Source: Anthoceros angustus
Taxonomy: Eukaryota > Streptophyta > Anthocerotopsida > Anthocerotales > Anthocerotaceae
Length of the DNA: 64,000 bases
Assembly: GCA_010909165.1 (NCBI GenBank)
Contig: MU008171.1
Location: forward strand, 868,001-932,000
Reading direction: 5' to 3'
Of this stretch, positions 20,641 through 32,094 are shown piece by piece (within the stretch, counting starts at the first letter, position 1; each line of letters starts with the position of its first letter). Both the position numbers and the translations under genes were made by a program. Under the pieces are notes generated by a model. The model saw only the letters and a program-made list of their open reading frames with translations. It did not search any database and was not told where the DNA came from.

Positions 20641-21900
20641 CTGAGCGGAAAAGTAAATGGTCAAACGCCGTAAACGGAGCTATCATTCTCCTCGAAAATC
20701 ACTTACTACAACGCCGGAATCAATTTGTGTACCCTTGACCACCGTGAAGAAAAACCAAGTAGTGATCCGCCATATGATCCAGCCTTGGCGTCGTCACAAA
20801 AGTCGCCACTACGCAGATAATGCAGTTGGCGAGTCACCCATCCATTGTTCACCTCACTTCCCAGTTTCATGAGCGCTACCGCAGCCTCGTATCTTCTTCC
20901 TGGGGTCAATTACCAAGCTTCCATCCTCCGATGCTTGATACATCGCCTCAAAGAGTCCCAAATCCCGCTTATGGCCTCTTCCTCGGCCGCCTCTTGACCG
21001 TTCTCAATTGTCAAGACTCTTGCACCAATGTCAGAACACCATTTCATCTCCATAAATTCCACCCACCCCCGCACAAAGCTGCCCGCTCACCTTCCAAAGG
21101 GTCCATGTTGGGCCACGATGGTGGGATTTCATTGCAATGCGCCATCTCCTTTCTCCTTGTTTCTTCGTGAAAAGAACCCAACACCCTCGCAAACCGGGTC
21201 GAAAAGGGAACACCACCGCCGTGACGCCTCCTACTCCGTCACCGGGCGCCTTGTCTCCTTCTCACCGTTTCTTCCTGCCGCCGCGCCTGCTCCGACCGAC
21301 GACACGCGTCCTCCGCATGGCCAATGTAGACCGGCCCAGCGCAGCTTGTATGCGCGCCTACCAGCCTTGCCCGCCCGACGCCCCTGCCCGAAATTACTCG
21401 TGCGGTGGTGTGTCCGGCTCCCCGCGCCCGATCGTCGCAACCCCGCCTCCGCCACTAGGGTTGTAACCCCCGGGCCCGCTCCTTCGCCACTGGTGGAACT
21501 GCCACCCCTTGACGAATCGAGGTGGTAGTCAATACATATATAGACACTTTCTATTTCTAAAATCACCAAAACCCAAGGACTTATTTCCGACCTACCTATC
21601 CCGGTCGAAAACCTAAGGTCAAAAATAAAATAAATTATTATCACCAAGGGCCAAGGACCATTCTCGTGATAAAAGACCTTACCCAGCGATTCTCAAAGCA
21701 CTTTGCTACAAACACACTCCAAAACAAAAAATCGCTCATCCCGACTTCGTAGAGGGTTAGTGTACATGTGGTCTTCCACATACTCCTTCTCATTTGTTAC
21801 GCCCCGCCAACTTATTGGTAATATTTTTAACTCGCCAACCGCTGACTTAGCTGGTGGGTGATCCATTCAATCGGGAATTGATAGATCCGCTTGTCGAAAA
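20640..21900. other. No supported gene
   Basis: C-rich on the + strand with several mutually overlapping short frames (20820-21170, 21028-21528) but no recognisable domain. It lies next to the minus-strand gypsy remnant and probably contains its 3' untranslated part or LTR. I could not identify LTR ends. Confidence 0.3.
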
Positions 21901-22519
21901 CCTCCAAACTTTGTAGGTCCCATCCACCTTAGAAATGTAACTTACCGAAAATGCATGTATTTGCTATCATACAATAAGCCGTGTCCCTGTGAACAACATA
22001 CTGGCGCCTACCGCTTATCATGCCATTCCTTCCTCCTCTCGTCAACATCCCGCATAACTTGTAGCCTGCTCTCCTCCCAGGTGTCATTTAATCCAACCAA
22101 CCTCCAATTGGCTTTCCTCCACAGATTCACTTGTTTCGATCAGGGTGGGTTAATCTATTGGCATGACGGGTGAGTGTCCATGTAAGGTAATACGGGTTCG
22201 GTGGTTGTCACCTTTTCCGCTGTTCGATGCCCAAAGTGCGTCAATGCGCTTCATATCCTATATGCATAATCGATTGAGCTTGGTTAGATCTTGCACAACA
22301 AGCCATTTGTTTTCGTCACCCATTGGCCTTTGGGTTGTGGGAGTGGACTCATGAGCAACGTTGAAGTGCTGGTCATATTAGAGATTACCCGATTGACGAA
22401 ATGCGGCCTCTATCACCAGCTCCAATGGGCGCCCATATCTAGGTGATGATTTGCTCAAAGAATCGCCACCACGCCGCCGAATCCACTCTAGCTTGGCGCC
22501 CACCATCCGAGAATTGTGG

Positions 22520-22960
22520 CTACCAGGATGTATTGGTTTTGTGTCTTGGTTTTAATGGATGGGCCCGACAAAATCGATCCCCATTTCTAATGGTGCCGCA
22601 AGTATGGGGACAAGGGCCAGGTTGTTGGCTTGTCGACTCTTTGGCAAGCCGGCCACACGACTCCTTGGCATCCTTGTACCAGGCCACCAATAGCCTCCAA
22701 TTTTCCCCGAAGTGACATGCGCTGCATAATGGCCCGCCTCCTCCTCGTGTAATGAGCTCAGACTGGCTTGCTGATTGGTGTGCCCATAACCGCCTCCCCG
22801 CCATCGGACCTACCTGATAAGTCTGCAGTGCCGGTAAGTGGTCTTGAGTAGGACTAGCTCGCTTGCTTGAAAGATGTGGAGGAATTTGGCCCGCGTGATA
22901 ATCATAGATCTCCGATATGTTGGTCGAAACCTCCTCCCTTCTCAATCGATGGCTCTCCAC
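22520..22960 (-). pseudogene. Gypsy integrase-region fragment
   Basis: The minus-strand frame of 146 codons contains HLPALQTYQVGPMAG (pre-core segment typical of 'LPLQ-L-VGP...W-iD-vGP') and FGENWRLLVAWYKDAKESCG with GRLAKESTSQQPGPCP. Segments like these occur around the integrase zinc finger in plant gypsy elements, but their relative order here is scrambled by frame changes. The DDE residues were not identified. Confidence 0.45.
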
Positions 22961-23595
22961 CCTTATTTCCTTCCGAATCGGTCTTCATCGTTTTTCGAAA
23001 CAAAATGTCTCATCGGAAAATCATCTTCCCGTTTCGCTCCACCGGCCCCTGCTTTCAAGCGGATATGAAGTCGGTATGACATGCTTCCCGCTCTCGCTCT
23101 CATCGTGAAGAAAACTCAAGCAAGAGATCCAACGCTATCCGTCGAAAGGTCGTTTATTCACAAGGTGTTTCAAGGCAAAGTGATCAACGTGGAAACACAA
23201 ATCATATGAGAGGAGGTAGTGTCCAATTTCCGACCGAGTAAATCATTCCCTGCTGCTTCGCCTCCGTGGTGGTATACTGCTCAAGGCCTCGCTAGTTGTC
23301 CGCCATAGTAGATCGGGAAATCCTTCTTCTTCTCATCCTACTGCTAAGGATCACCACTGCAAATGTCAAAACATCAACGAAAACGTGGAATTTCTTACTC
23401 GCCTCTTAGCGTGAGCTCGTGGGCGCAGTCTTGAATGCTTCGCTCCATCGCCCATTCCCACCCCGGTCCTTCCTCAACAAGCTCGTTAGTGGGGCACCCG
23501 CAAAATTTGGGACGAAAACGTCCTGTAATACCCGACCATTCCTGTGAACCCACCTGAGTTCTTTAGTTGTTGGCGCCTAAGGGTGGCTATGACCT

Positions 23596-24145
23596 TTACC
23601 TTGTCCGGATCGACCTTCTATGCCTCCGCTTGAACCATGCCCCAACAATCCCTTCCGACATGCCAAAGTAGCACTTTTTGGGATGCAGGCATAATTGCGT
23701 GGTTCGACACCGCCCTGCAGACACTTTCGAGGTGCGACAAATGGTCCTTGATAGCCCAACACGCAAGTCGCCCAAGAAAACTTCCATAAAGTCCCTAAGG
23801 AAGTCCTTGAAGATCTTGACATGGTTCGCATGAAAGGACCCAGTGCCCTGTTAACCCAATGCGCTCGCCAGGGTAGGCATTCCCCAAATTACAAAGCCAC
23901 AATGCCAATCGCTTTCCCTAAGGTGCAGCTGGTTATAACCAGAGTACCCATCTAAGAATGAATACGACCATCCTGCCTGCGACCAGATCTAGGATATTAT
24001 CGATGAAGGGCAACGGAAAGTGATCCTTCTTGGTGACTTTATTCAACCTCCGCCAGTCCTGGCAGACCCGGATTTTGCCCGGCTGTCTCTTAGGTACTAC
24101 CACGATTGGAGCCACCCATTCGGTATTGACTATAGGATAGATCAT
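23596..24145 (-). pseudogene. Gypsy reverse transcriptase fragments
   Basis: The frame 24145-23933 reads EWVAPIVVVPKRQPGKIRV, then CQDWRRLNKVTKKDHFPLPF, the fingers-to-palm part of gypsy RT ('CxDYRxLN...T-KD-FPLP'). It loses frame before the first catalytic Asp (expected FLDGYSGY-like; here FILRWVLWL). A second fragment at 23787-23596 contains LCLHPKKCYFGMSEGIVGAW, the thumb motif normally found after the Tyr-x-Asp-Asp box. The catalytic box itself is not readable in any frame I examined. Inactive. Confidence 0.7.
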
Positions 24146-25559
24146 CCGCCTTGAGATACAGCTCCAACTGATCCTTGACCTTGAGGGAGTTTTGATTTAA
24201 CTTGTCTGGAATCTCACCGGGATTGCTCCCGCCCGTGTCAATCCTATGTTCTCGCCCACTCCTTGGGAATACCCTTCATGTGGTTACTCAAGGCGAAAAC
24301 ATCGATGAATTCTCGCAAGCTGTTGCTTCATGCCTTCCAACGCAGATCCATTGTTCGGAGAATTTGAGTACTTTCCTCGGGAGAACCTCAACATCCTTGA
24401 CTTCATCCGCCTGTACTCCACTCACGCCCATCAGTCGATGCCAATCCTTCTTCTCGCTCCCGCTCCTCTTCTCTCATGCCCCACTCTAAACAGATCCTCC
24501 GAGGTGAAACGTGATGCCTGCTTTTCCTCCCATCCGCTGTTCCCGCTTTGCTTTTCCCCTCCCATGTAAGCGGCCTATGGTTACCCATAGCCCACCGATT
24601 GATCGTGGGCGAATCTCTCGCGATAATCCTGCTCTCGCCGACCATGAGATGTGTGCGAAAGGAAATTTGTCTTCTTGTTCCGCTTCCGACGTGTCTCTCC
24701 TGAGGTGTATCCTTCCGCTTGGGTTTCGCCAACAGACATGTCCTTACTCCAAAGTTAGCAAATCCTACCTTCCTGGTCTTGGATCCCATTCCGTGGTTTG
24801 AACTGACTTCTTTCTTCCATTTGAGTGTGCATTGAGATCCATACATCCATGTTCACCAATTAAGACGCTTATACCCCGGCCACTTGTGCTTGATGACTAC
24901 GTAATCCATTAGATAGGAATGGTCCCAATGATCGCTAGCACGCCCGCCCCTCCCACGGCACCATTACGACATATCCGCCAACCGCAAAACCTTAGGTATG
25001 TTCGATTCCAACCCCAATTTTCAAAGTTTCTCCTCATATGATATTCACCCGACCCCTGTGATCGAGAGGTACTTTTATGATGCACCCTTGATCTCTCACC
25101 AGTTCATTGGTCCTTGGTCAACCATGGATACTAGGTTGACAGCAAGTGGTCTTGGACCCGGTTTAGGAAGGCGTCGGTTTCTCTTGGGCTGGGGTTCCTT
25201 CAAAGCCCTCCTGATCTGCTGCCTATACCGTGGGTTGTCTCGAAGGAGTTGTCCAAACGTGATCATGAAATGCTGATCCATGATGGCCTCTGCTAAGTTA
25301 AAGGAAGCACCTTCTTGCTGCTTGCCTCCGCCAGTGTTTACGTTGGGTGTAGACCGCCTGCTAGGCTTGATGCGGTGGCTTCTGTGTGGGGCATGGACTG
25401 CAGTGGGGCAAGATTGAGAGCCCAAGCATCTCCGCCTGCATCTGTGACCTTCTTGCCTCCTCCCGCGCCTAGGGGGTCGGGTTAATGAAAGAAAGGACTG
25501 GAGACCCTGTAGATGAGGGGCAACAGACACTAGAGGTCAGATGGCACTCACCTCCGGGT

Positions 25560-26160
25560 TGACGGGAAGGAAGACGACGACGCCCAGCGATGATGGTCAA
25601 TGACTCTTTCGGAGAGACAGATGAAGAACGCCTTAGAACGTCACCCTAGTTCCCGATAGTGAGGCTTTGTGTGTAGTTGAATCTTCGGACCGTGACTTCC
25701 TTAGGTGGCTAAAACGTTTTCATGTTCCCGACGTATGTCATATGGTCATTGCCTTTGGAGTTGATGACATGCCGGATCTTCTAGTAGGAACTTGTTATAT
25801 GTCTGGCCCTGAGGCCGTTTTTCAATATACCTGAACGGACGTACTCTACTTATAACTGAGCATTGCCGCTTGGGAGGAGCATCCCCACCTTGCACCTTCA
25901 TTTCAAACACCTTGATACAAAATTGTAATCGAATGATTATGCATGGGCTTAGCATGTGCTTTCAAGAGCCGTGTTTGTCGTGAATTAGTAATCAAGAAAA
26001 GTACCAAGCGGCGCGTAATTTTTTCATAACCGCTTACATTATTCTCCAGTATGAATATTATCTTTCCTCGTAATTGATTGAATTGCATTGAGTCCCACCA
26101 AGCCTGCACCCACCAGCCGCCGCCTTCCGTATAGGCATAAGTAGATCACAGCAGATCTCA
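25560..26160. other. No supported gene
   Basis: Short overlapping frames only. It lies between the minus-strand gypsy remnant and the Gag of the next copia element, and may include that element's degraded 5' LTR (a TATA-free AT-rich part near 26035-26110). I could not match it to the 3' LTR at 28528-28715. Confidence 0.25.
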
Positions 26161-26228
26161 CCTTGGTCGCCTCCCGCACAACAAAAATTTTAGCAAGAAA
26201 ACTTGCAAAACTCGCAATCACCTCAGCC

Positions 26229-26650
26229 ATGGCCAATCCTGCCCCTAATCCTACCTCCACGGTGATTAACACCACCAAAGTAGAATTTAGAGACTGCGAT
26301 CGCTTCACAGGAAGCGATTACGATATCTGGCAAATGAGAATAACAGCCCTGCTAGAGGCACATGATCTGATGTTAGTCACGGACGGCACCTCGCCACAGC
26401 CTTCTCTCACCTCTAATCCACCAGCTACTGCCGACCACATAGCCGCATGGAACAAGAAGGACAAGAGGGCTCGTAACATCCTAATATTTGCCATCGACAA
26501 AACAATGCTTCAGCACACCCAAGGTTAAACGACCTCACATGATGTGTGGAAGGCATTTAACGACATGTTCCAGGCACAAAGCTCGATGTCTCTTATAAAC
26601 GCCACAAGACAATTCTACTCCCTTAAGATGAGGGATGAGGCGTCGGCGGA
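26229..26650 (+). pseudogene. Copia Gag
   Basis: From the ATG at 26229 the frame reads FTGSDYDIWQMRITALLEAH and TADHIAAWNKKDKRARNILI, the standard N-terminal half of copia Gag (tryptophan-rich 'Y--W---M-A-L' box). A TAA at 26526 interrupts it, and the same frame continues after the stop with VWKAFNDMFQAQSSMSLINA and FYSLKMRDEAS. The UBN2-type Gag would form the particle. The stop leaves 99 residues as read. Confidence 0.75.
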
Positions 26651-26991
26651 CGTAAATGTGTTGTCCCCTGCGAGCCAAGCTCTCGGCATTGATCAATGAG
26701 CCCGGCCCAGGTAGGAGCGGGCGAAACCGAAAGTAGAGAGCCCCGAGCTCGATACCATGAAGACAAGATATCCAAGAAAGAATGAATTTACTGATACACT
26801 GATACATGTCTTATACTTCTACATACTAAGCTAACGATAGTCGTTAAGTGTCTAAGTAACTTGATTAACTTAGCGAGCTATTATTTAAAACTGTTTATGG
26901 GCGAAACGTGCCCTAAAGCTAGGTCCTGATCTGACGGCGCCTAAACCCTATCGTTCGCTCCAACAACGAAGGCACTGAGTGGCGAGCCTCT

Positions 26992-28440
26992 ATGGATCGA
27001 GAGTTCAACTCTCTTATTGCTAATAAAACTTGGACTCTCGTAGACCCTCCTCCTGGCAGAAGTATCGTGACCAGCAAATGGATATTAAAGAAGAAATATA
27101 ATGCTAGTGGAAGTCTTTCCAAGTACAAAGCCAGACTTGTCGCACGGGGTTTTACCCAAAAGGATGGCTTAGATTATCAAAAGGAAAGCACCTTCAGTCC
27201 AGTTGTGAAGCTTACCTCCCTTCGGATCATGCTTGCTCTCTCTGCCATCCACAACCTTCATGTACATCAAATGGATGTACAAACGGCCTTCCTGAATGGC
27301 GTCCTTCGAGAAGAAATCTATCTACAACAACCGGAGGGCTATATCAAATCTGGTGAAGCCCACAAAGTCTGCAAACTCCACAAGACCTTATACGGATAAA
27401 AACAATCGCCTCGTGGCTAGTATGAGAGATTGCAAATCTTTCTCCTTAGCAAGGGCGGCTTCATCAAGTCCTATGCAGATTCAAGTGTCTTCATAAGAAG
27501 ACAAGGTAACTCGTACCTTATATTGGGTCTTTATGTTGACGACCTTGTTCTTTGTTCCAATGACCTTGGCTTTCTCAACTTGATCAAAAGTGAACTCAGC
27601 AAGGAGTTTCTGATGACTGATAATGGGGTCATCAAGTTTCTACTTGGAGTACAGGTTATCATTAACGCAAATAGCATTAGTCTTCATCAAGAGAGGTACA
27701 TTATAGACATGCTAGAAAAGTATCAGATGTAGAATTGTAAACATGTTGACACCCCTATGCAAATTGGCGAAAGGCTACGTTCCTCTATGTGCCCAAGCAC
27801 TCCTGCAGAGATAGAAGAAATGAAGGGTATACCCTATAAAGGCAGTATACAGTACTTGGTTCAGAATGCCAGACTTGATGTTGCTTGTGCATGTAATCAC
27901 ATTGCTTAGTTTCAAGCCTCCCCTGGGAAGCCACATTGGGTGGCTGCAAAGCGCATCCTTCGATATCTTCAAAAGACAAAGACATCAGGCATCACTTATA
28001 CTGGTGGTGAGGGTGCATAAGACAAGCTTCTAGGATGGACAGACTCAGATTGGGCCGGTGATCCGGACTCTAGAAAGTCGACATCAGGTTATGTCTTCAC
28101 TCTTGCTGGCGGTGCTGTCAGTTGGAAGTCCAAGAAGCAAGCTTGTGTTGCTCAAAGCTCAGCAGAATCCGAGTATATTGTTGCAGCTGTTGCCGCTAAA
28201 GAAACCATTTGGCTTGTTCAACTCCTACAAGATCCCGGTTACCCTCACTCCGGGCCTGTTGAAATTAAGTGTGATAATCAGGCTGCCATCTCTCTTTCTC
28301 GAGATCAGCGATTTCATGATCGCTCTAAGCACATCGAATTGCGATATCATTATTTATGAGAGAAGGTGGAATCTCAACAGCTACTGCTCACTTATGTCCC
28401 GACATCGGAACAAGCTGCACATATTCTTACGAAGCCCGTG
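26992..28440 (+). pseudogene. Copia reverse transcriptase and RNase H
   Basis: One continuous frame. RT: NKTWTLVDPPPGR, SKWILKKKYNASGSLSKYKA, ARGFTQKDGLDYQ, HQMDVQTAFLNG (first Asp), VCKLHKTLYG, GLYVDDLVLCSND (Tyr-x-Asp-Asp intact), KFLLGVQV. RNase H: ILRYLQKTKTSGI, GWTDSDWAGDPDSRKSTSG, SWKSKKQACVAQSSAESEY, CDNQAAISLS, RFHDRSKHIELRYHYL. Stops lie at about 27397, 27418, 27730, 27907, 28018 and 28357. Catalytic residues are otherwise kept, so decay was by nonsense substitution without frameshifts. This is a recognisable but dead polymerase. Confidence 0.9.
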
Positions 28441-28527
28441 TCGCGCCCTATACTCGAGCCTTGCTGCGAGATGTTGGGCTTGTTCTCAATACCTTGAGAG
28501 CGATTATCCTTCCTAGGATTAAGGGGG

Positions 28528-28715
28528 TGTGTGAATACCATTAATTAGAGTTAGTTCTAACCTAGGTAGTTAATCCTAGTTAGGGTTCTCGCTTGAACCG
28601 TTACACCTTTTCTAAGAGGCACATCCTTGAACATTAAGGATACACCTACATTGTAAACAATCAATCAATTCTATTCAATCTTGATAGCTTTGTGTTCTCT
28701 GATCATGTAGTAACA
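28528..28715 (+). repeat. Candidate 3' LTR of the copia element
   Basis: Begins TGTGTGAATACC directly after a purine tract and ends near 'gtagtaaca'. It contains the AT-rich, transcription-end-like sequence 'gtaaacaatcaatcaattctattcaatcttg'. The boundaries are inferred from position, because no second copy was found. Confidence 0.45.
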
Positions 28716-29734
28716 TTTCAAGAGTTGTTAACGTGTGACAAAGCACATCACGCCCTGTGGTGCGAAGCCCATGTGGGATTTGGTCCGAAGTGACCAAGGA
28801 CTCACGCTGAATTCACCGTCTTTGTATAATTGCCGTGACTTCCGCACCAAGCCTTGCACACACTTGGTGAGAGGAGAGAGGAAAAAGTTTGAACCATGCA
28901 AACAATTAGCGCCCACAAGCTTGCGGGGTGGTGATGCATCGTCAAGATGTGGTCATGTTCACGAGCCCTAGATAGATGAGGTGCCCGGGCCCTGTGGTCG
29001 ACGTTGCCACCTTGGTTCTAGCTGAGTATGTAGTCCGCTCGAGTCCATCAGCATGCAAAGTGGGTTCTTGTTGTTCCTGGTTTTGTTCATCATCTTTTCT
29101 TTCCAAGTACCAATTGTTTCTAGTTTATGTTCCTTTTTCTAGTTTCCTAGTGGGTTGTTGAAACTTTCCACGCATCGCAATTGCAACCCTCTCGCCGTTG
29201 ATGATTCCGATAATGGGTGGGACCAAATACTATTAGATAAACCGAGTGGTGCATTCTCGTTCACACCGAAGTGTCTGGCGGTTACTCATGGCCATTATCC
29301 GCACTTGAAAAGGAAACGCAAGCCTCGATGAGGTCGATTTGAGCCCGCCTCAACGAGGCAACCAGCCCTACCGAGCTCCCTTGATGCGGATAATGGCCCC
29401 ACCGGCAGATCGCCATTGCAACGACTCGAACTTGTGTATTTTGAGGAGACAGCCGGTGGCCGGAACGATCACGCCAAGTTTTGAAGCCGGTGTTGGAAGA
29501 GGGTTCCATGATGGGACGACCCGCTACAACCCGGCGCCCGATAGAAGTCTCACCCACAAAATTACATGTAGACACACTTCAAACTCCAAACTCGCATTCC
29601 TGCTTTGATAAAGGATAATTCCAAACTTATTATTCGAGCGGTTTGCTTTGCCGGATATCACATCACACTCCGACACTGTGTCATTTCACCCGCGCGAGAC
29701 GATGGTATACCTAGGATCGTGGAGAAGCAAAGCA

Positions 29735-29832
29735 AAATGCCAGCATCGTATCGTATAGTATCGTATCGTGGAGAAGCAAAGGCAACATGCCAGCATCCAG
29801 CATCGTATCGTATAGTATCATATCGTGGAGAC
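29735..29832 (+). repeat. Short tandem 'cgtatcgtatagtatcg' repeat
   Basis: Two to three copies of a unit of about 50 bases built from 'ccagcatcgtatcgtatagtatcgtatcgtggagaagcaaag'-type sequence. The same array appears in inverted orientation in the right arm at about 40555-40668. Confidence 0.7.
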
Positions 29833-30149
29833 AAACTCGCCAGACTCCTAGAAACATATCATATACTTGAGAAGGAAAAAGGGCACGAGACCACCAATGT
29901 ATTTATCATTGAAAAATAAACCACGAAACCATAAGCACACTGTTGTACAATGGCAAAGAAAAAACTCATCAGCAGTCTTTTTTTTTTTGAAGTGTAGATT
30001 CGCATTTCAAGATCGCAGTATGTTGAGGTCCGAAGACCTGAGAATGAACCGGCAAGGACCTGAAACTACTCTACTCAGACGGCAAAACAAAAGTGGCCAT
30101 CCCTAGCTTCCATGGGCTCCCTCATCTACCACTCTACCTTGCAGAGGGA

Positions 30150-30480
30150 CTAGTCAAGTATACTCCGAAGGCATGGGCCGAATCTCCAAAGGAAGGTATT
30201 CCCTTCTCTACATCTGATGCAGGGCATCACGCCAGCGCCCAGTGAAAGACGTGGTGGCCTTTTCGATGAGCGAATGGTTAATCCAGTTTGCAATCGACGC
30301 CCACAAAGGTTCTGGCAGCAGGTGAGAAAGCTGAATAAGGAACATGTTCCCGCCTTCTCCATGTACCATCACAGAAAGGTCAAATTCAAGGAAAGATGTG
30401 GGCTGTACTCCTACGTCTAACACACTGCGCGTAAGGGTACCATACATGGCTGCAGCTCCTCCCCACGACCAGGTCTCCAA
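30150..30480 (-). pseudogene. Unrecognised coding-like stretch, left arm
   Basis: The minus-strand frame 30480-30208 begins METWSWGGAAAMYG and continues with SVLDVGVQPTSFLEFDLSVM and LPEPLWASIANWINHSLIEK. The composition is natural for a folded protein (balanced hydrophobic and polar residues), and the frame runs on toward an in-frame stop near 30150. The right arm carries the same sequence on the + strand (39900-40136), where it is frameshifted after MVHGEEG. I do not recognise the family. Conservation of the frame in the left arm suggests the 3' exon of a host gene duplicated with the repeat. Upstream exons are not evident. Confidence 0.35.
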
Positions 30481-30825
30481 GAGGTGGACCTCTTCCCCAC
30501 CTTCGGTTGTTCATACGCCACGCCAAGCCGCATATGGCTCCCCGGATGGCTCGAACAGCCCGCAAGCTGCTAGCCAGGAAAGGTCCGCTAGTGCTCGCCG
30601 GACATCGACTTGATGCAAGTTTTGTATACGCCACAATCATCTCGGGAGAGAAGTGGCATGAAGGAAGTTGAGGCGCACTTCCTGCATACATGCCACCTAA
30701 TGAAACTCTTCACCAGCAACCATCACGAAGAAAGCTCGCCATGCATGCCATCGACCCGATTAGCTGTATTTATCATCTGCTATGGAACAATGAGTTGAAG
30801 CCAAACACCATAGATGAAGATACGT

Positions 30826-31580
30826 AAGCCTCTTGATGAATCACATAATGAATCACATAAGCCTAATCAATCTAATGAATCACATAAGCCTCTAATACAA
30901 TATTACTATTTTTAGGTATCCTTCACGTTCGCAAACTAGTATCCGTTTAGGCCATTGTTCCCGAAGAGACATGAACTAGTCAATCAATACTTTGCATATG
31001 ATCAGCAGAATGAATCTTTCCAACTATATGTATACCCTCCTCCCCTCAACAAAAATTGCATTTCCTATGTATACCATGTTACTCCAATACTTTTGCATAA
31101 AATTAAAAATTCTTAAACCTTATAAAAAATTAATGAAAATCAGTGTGTGACTGCAATATGAGTGCAGGATGGAAATCCAAATTGTCCTCCAAATTTTGGA
31201 AACCCAAATCTGTGTTCAATATTAACAATTTATCACCATCCATACTCTCCACTCTAAATTACAACGATATCATGGCGTGTATTCTTGGTATCCTTCCTGT
31301 TCTAATAATGGTATGAGACAAATAGCCACAAGGAACTATGGATAGGGTGAAAGATACTCATATGTTTGGTCATTTTTTAGAGGATTCTTAAAATTTTGTA
31401 TTTTGGTGATGTGAAGTATTTATCACTCTGTAAAATTAAAAAATTACATAAAAGATCATAATAAAATTATTCTTAACTTGAAAAGTGGATAATTCTAACA
31501 TGTTTTACGATATAATTTATACTAAAAATAATATAATATGTAATGAGGTCATGTTTCATGTGTTGATCTCGTATACTATG
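30826..31580. other. AT-rich gene-free stretch between repeat arm and DUF26 gene
   Basis: Composition drops sharply to AT-rich. Three short repeats of 'aatgaatcacataagcct' occur at 30836-30895. No reading frame of note is present on either strand. It lies at the 3' side of the minus-strand DUF26 gene and would contain its untranslated tail. Confidence 0.5.
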
Positions 31581-31581
31581 C

Positions 31582-32094
31582 CTATCTATGCAAAGTACTG
31601 TCTAAATTTTCCGGAGGGCCTGGAACAAATGGACAACTATCTAATATACCTCTAGTAGAAAAACGAAAATAGCAATCATAAACAAGTATCCATCCTTCAC
31701 TTGGCATGCCATCACAAAGATGGTCTAAAAGACTATTCTTCACTGCGATTAGACATACATAACATTCTTTCCAATTACGCATACTAACATTGTTTTTGTA
31801 ACAAGTAACCACACCCCAAAATGTAGGTCCATTTGGTAATGTTGGAGTCCTATATGATCTATAAAGTGGAGTTACTCCAAGATTAAATATATTATCTCCA
31901 TGTTCGGCGAAGTCCTGAATCATTTGATAAGATGCTTGTTTTATAAATACAAATATGGTTGGTGAAATAACAGATGGCATACCACATTTTTTGTTCAATA
32001 AGGTGACGTTAGGATCTCCACAAACAAACAAAATAGAAGAACAAATAATTACCATTGATGTTCTTATGCATTTTGATAGTAGCCTATTTGACAT
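31582..32094 (-). CDS. Secreted single-domain DUF26 (Gnk2-type) cysteine-rich protein
   Basis: Intact single-exon frame of 170 residues. The N-terminus has a hydrophobic signal-like segment (residues about 12-25, MVIICSSILFVCG). The body has the DUF26 layout: NVTLLNKKCG near the start, then a Cys at about residue 103, the pair WKECYVCLIA, a further Cys in DHLCDGMPSEG and ILVYDCYFRFS. The Cys spacing before the Cys-x2-Cys pair is longer than the usual eight residues, so one disulfide may be rearranged. Single-DUF26 proteins are apoplastic; ginkbilobin-2 binds mannose and is antifungal, and related proteins act at plasmodesmata. The gene sits in an AT-rich island unlike its surroundings. The ATG at 32094 is chosen as the longest start; an internal Met at about residue 14 is possible. 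Confidence 0.7.
   Translation of the reverse strand: MSNRLLSKCIRTSMVIICSSILFVCGDPNVTLLNKKCGMPSVISPTIFVFIKQASYQMIQDFAEHGDNIFNLGVTPLYRSYRTPTLPNGPTFWGVVTCYKNNVSMRNWKECYVCLIAVKNSLLDHLCDGMPSEGWILVYDCYFRFSTRGILDSCPFVPGPPENLDSTLHR

Larger units (their letters stand above)
21900..25560 (-). mobile_element. Minus-strand Ty3/gypsy pol remnant
   Basis: In minus orientation, 25530-25096 carries a Gag-protease spacer with MITFGQLLRDNPRYRQQI. RT follows at 24145-23596 and an integrase-region remnant at 22960-22520. The order matches gypsy pol. Every domain is broken by frameshifts or stops, and 24846-24403 gives only low-complexity sequence. No LTR pair was identified, so the limits are approximate. Confidence 0.6.
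26163..28715 (+). mobile_element. Ty1/copia retrotransposon with internal deletion and in-frame stops
   Basis: Gag (26229-26700) is followed after a deletion by RT (26992-27740) and RNase H (27770-28440), all + strand. A polypurine tract (AAGGGGG, 28521-28527) and an LTR candidate (28528-28715) follow. Protease and integrase are missing: the sequence passes from Gag to the RT start within about 300 bases (26700-26990). From 26992 to about 28430 the pol frame is uninterrupted by indels but carries six stop codons. No 5' LTR was found. Confidence 0.8.
28733..30826 (+). repeat. Left arm of a 2.1 kb inverted repeat
   Basis: The reverse complement matches 39615-41729 over the whole length. Shared landmarks in opposite orientation include 'gactcacgctgaattcaccgtctttgtata' (28799 and about 41660), the 'cgtatcgtatagtatcg' run (29747 and about 40575) and 'caatgagttgaagccaaacacc' (30788 and about 39640). 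The arms are nearly equal in length (about 2094 and 2115 bases) with scattered substitutions and small indels. Confidence 0.9.

Noticed and set aside
29605-29919. 104-codon plus frame with repeated SYRIVSYRG
   Set aside because: Translation of a short tandem repeat. The opposite arm has the same repeat in other frames.
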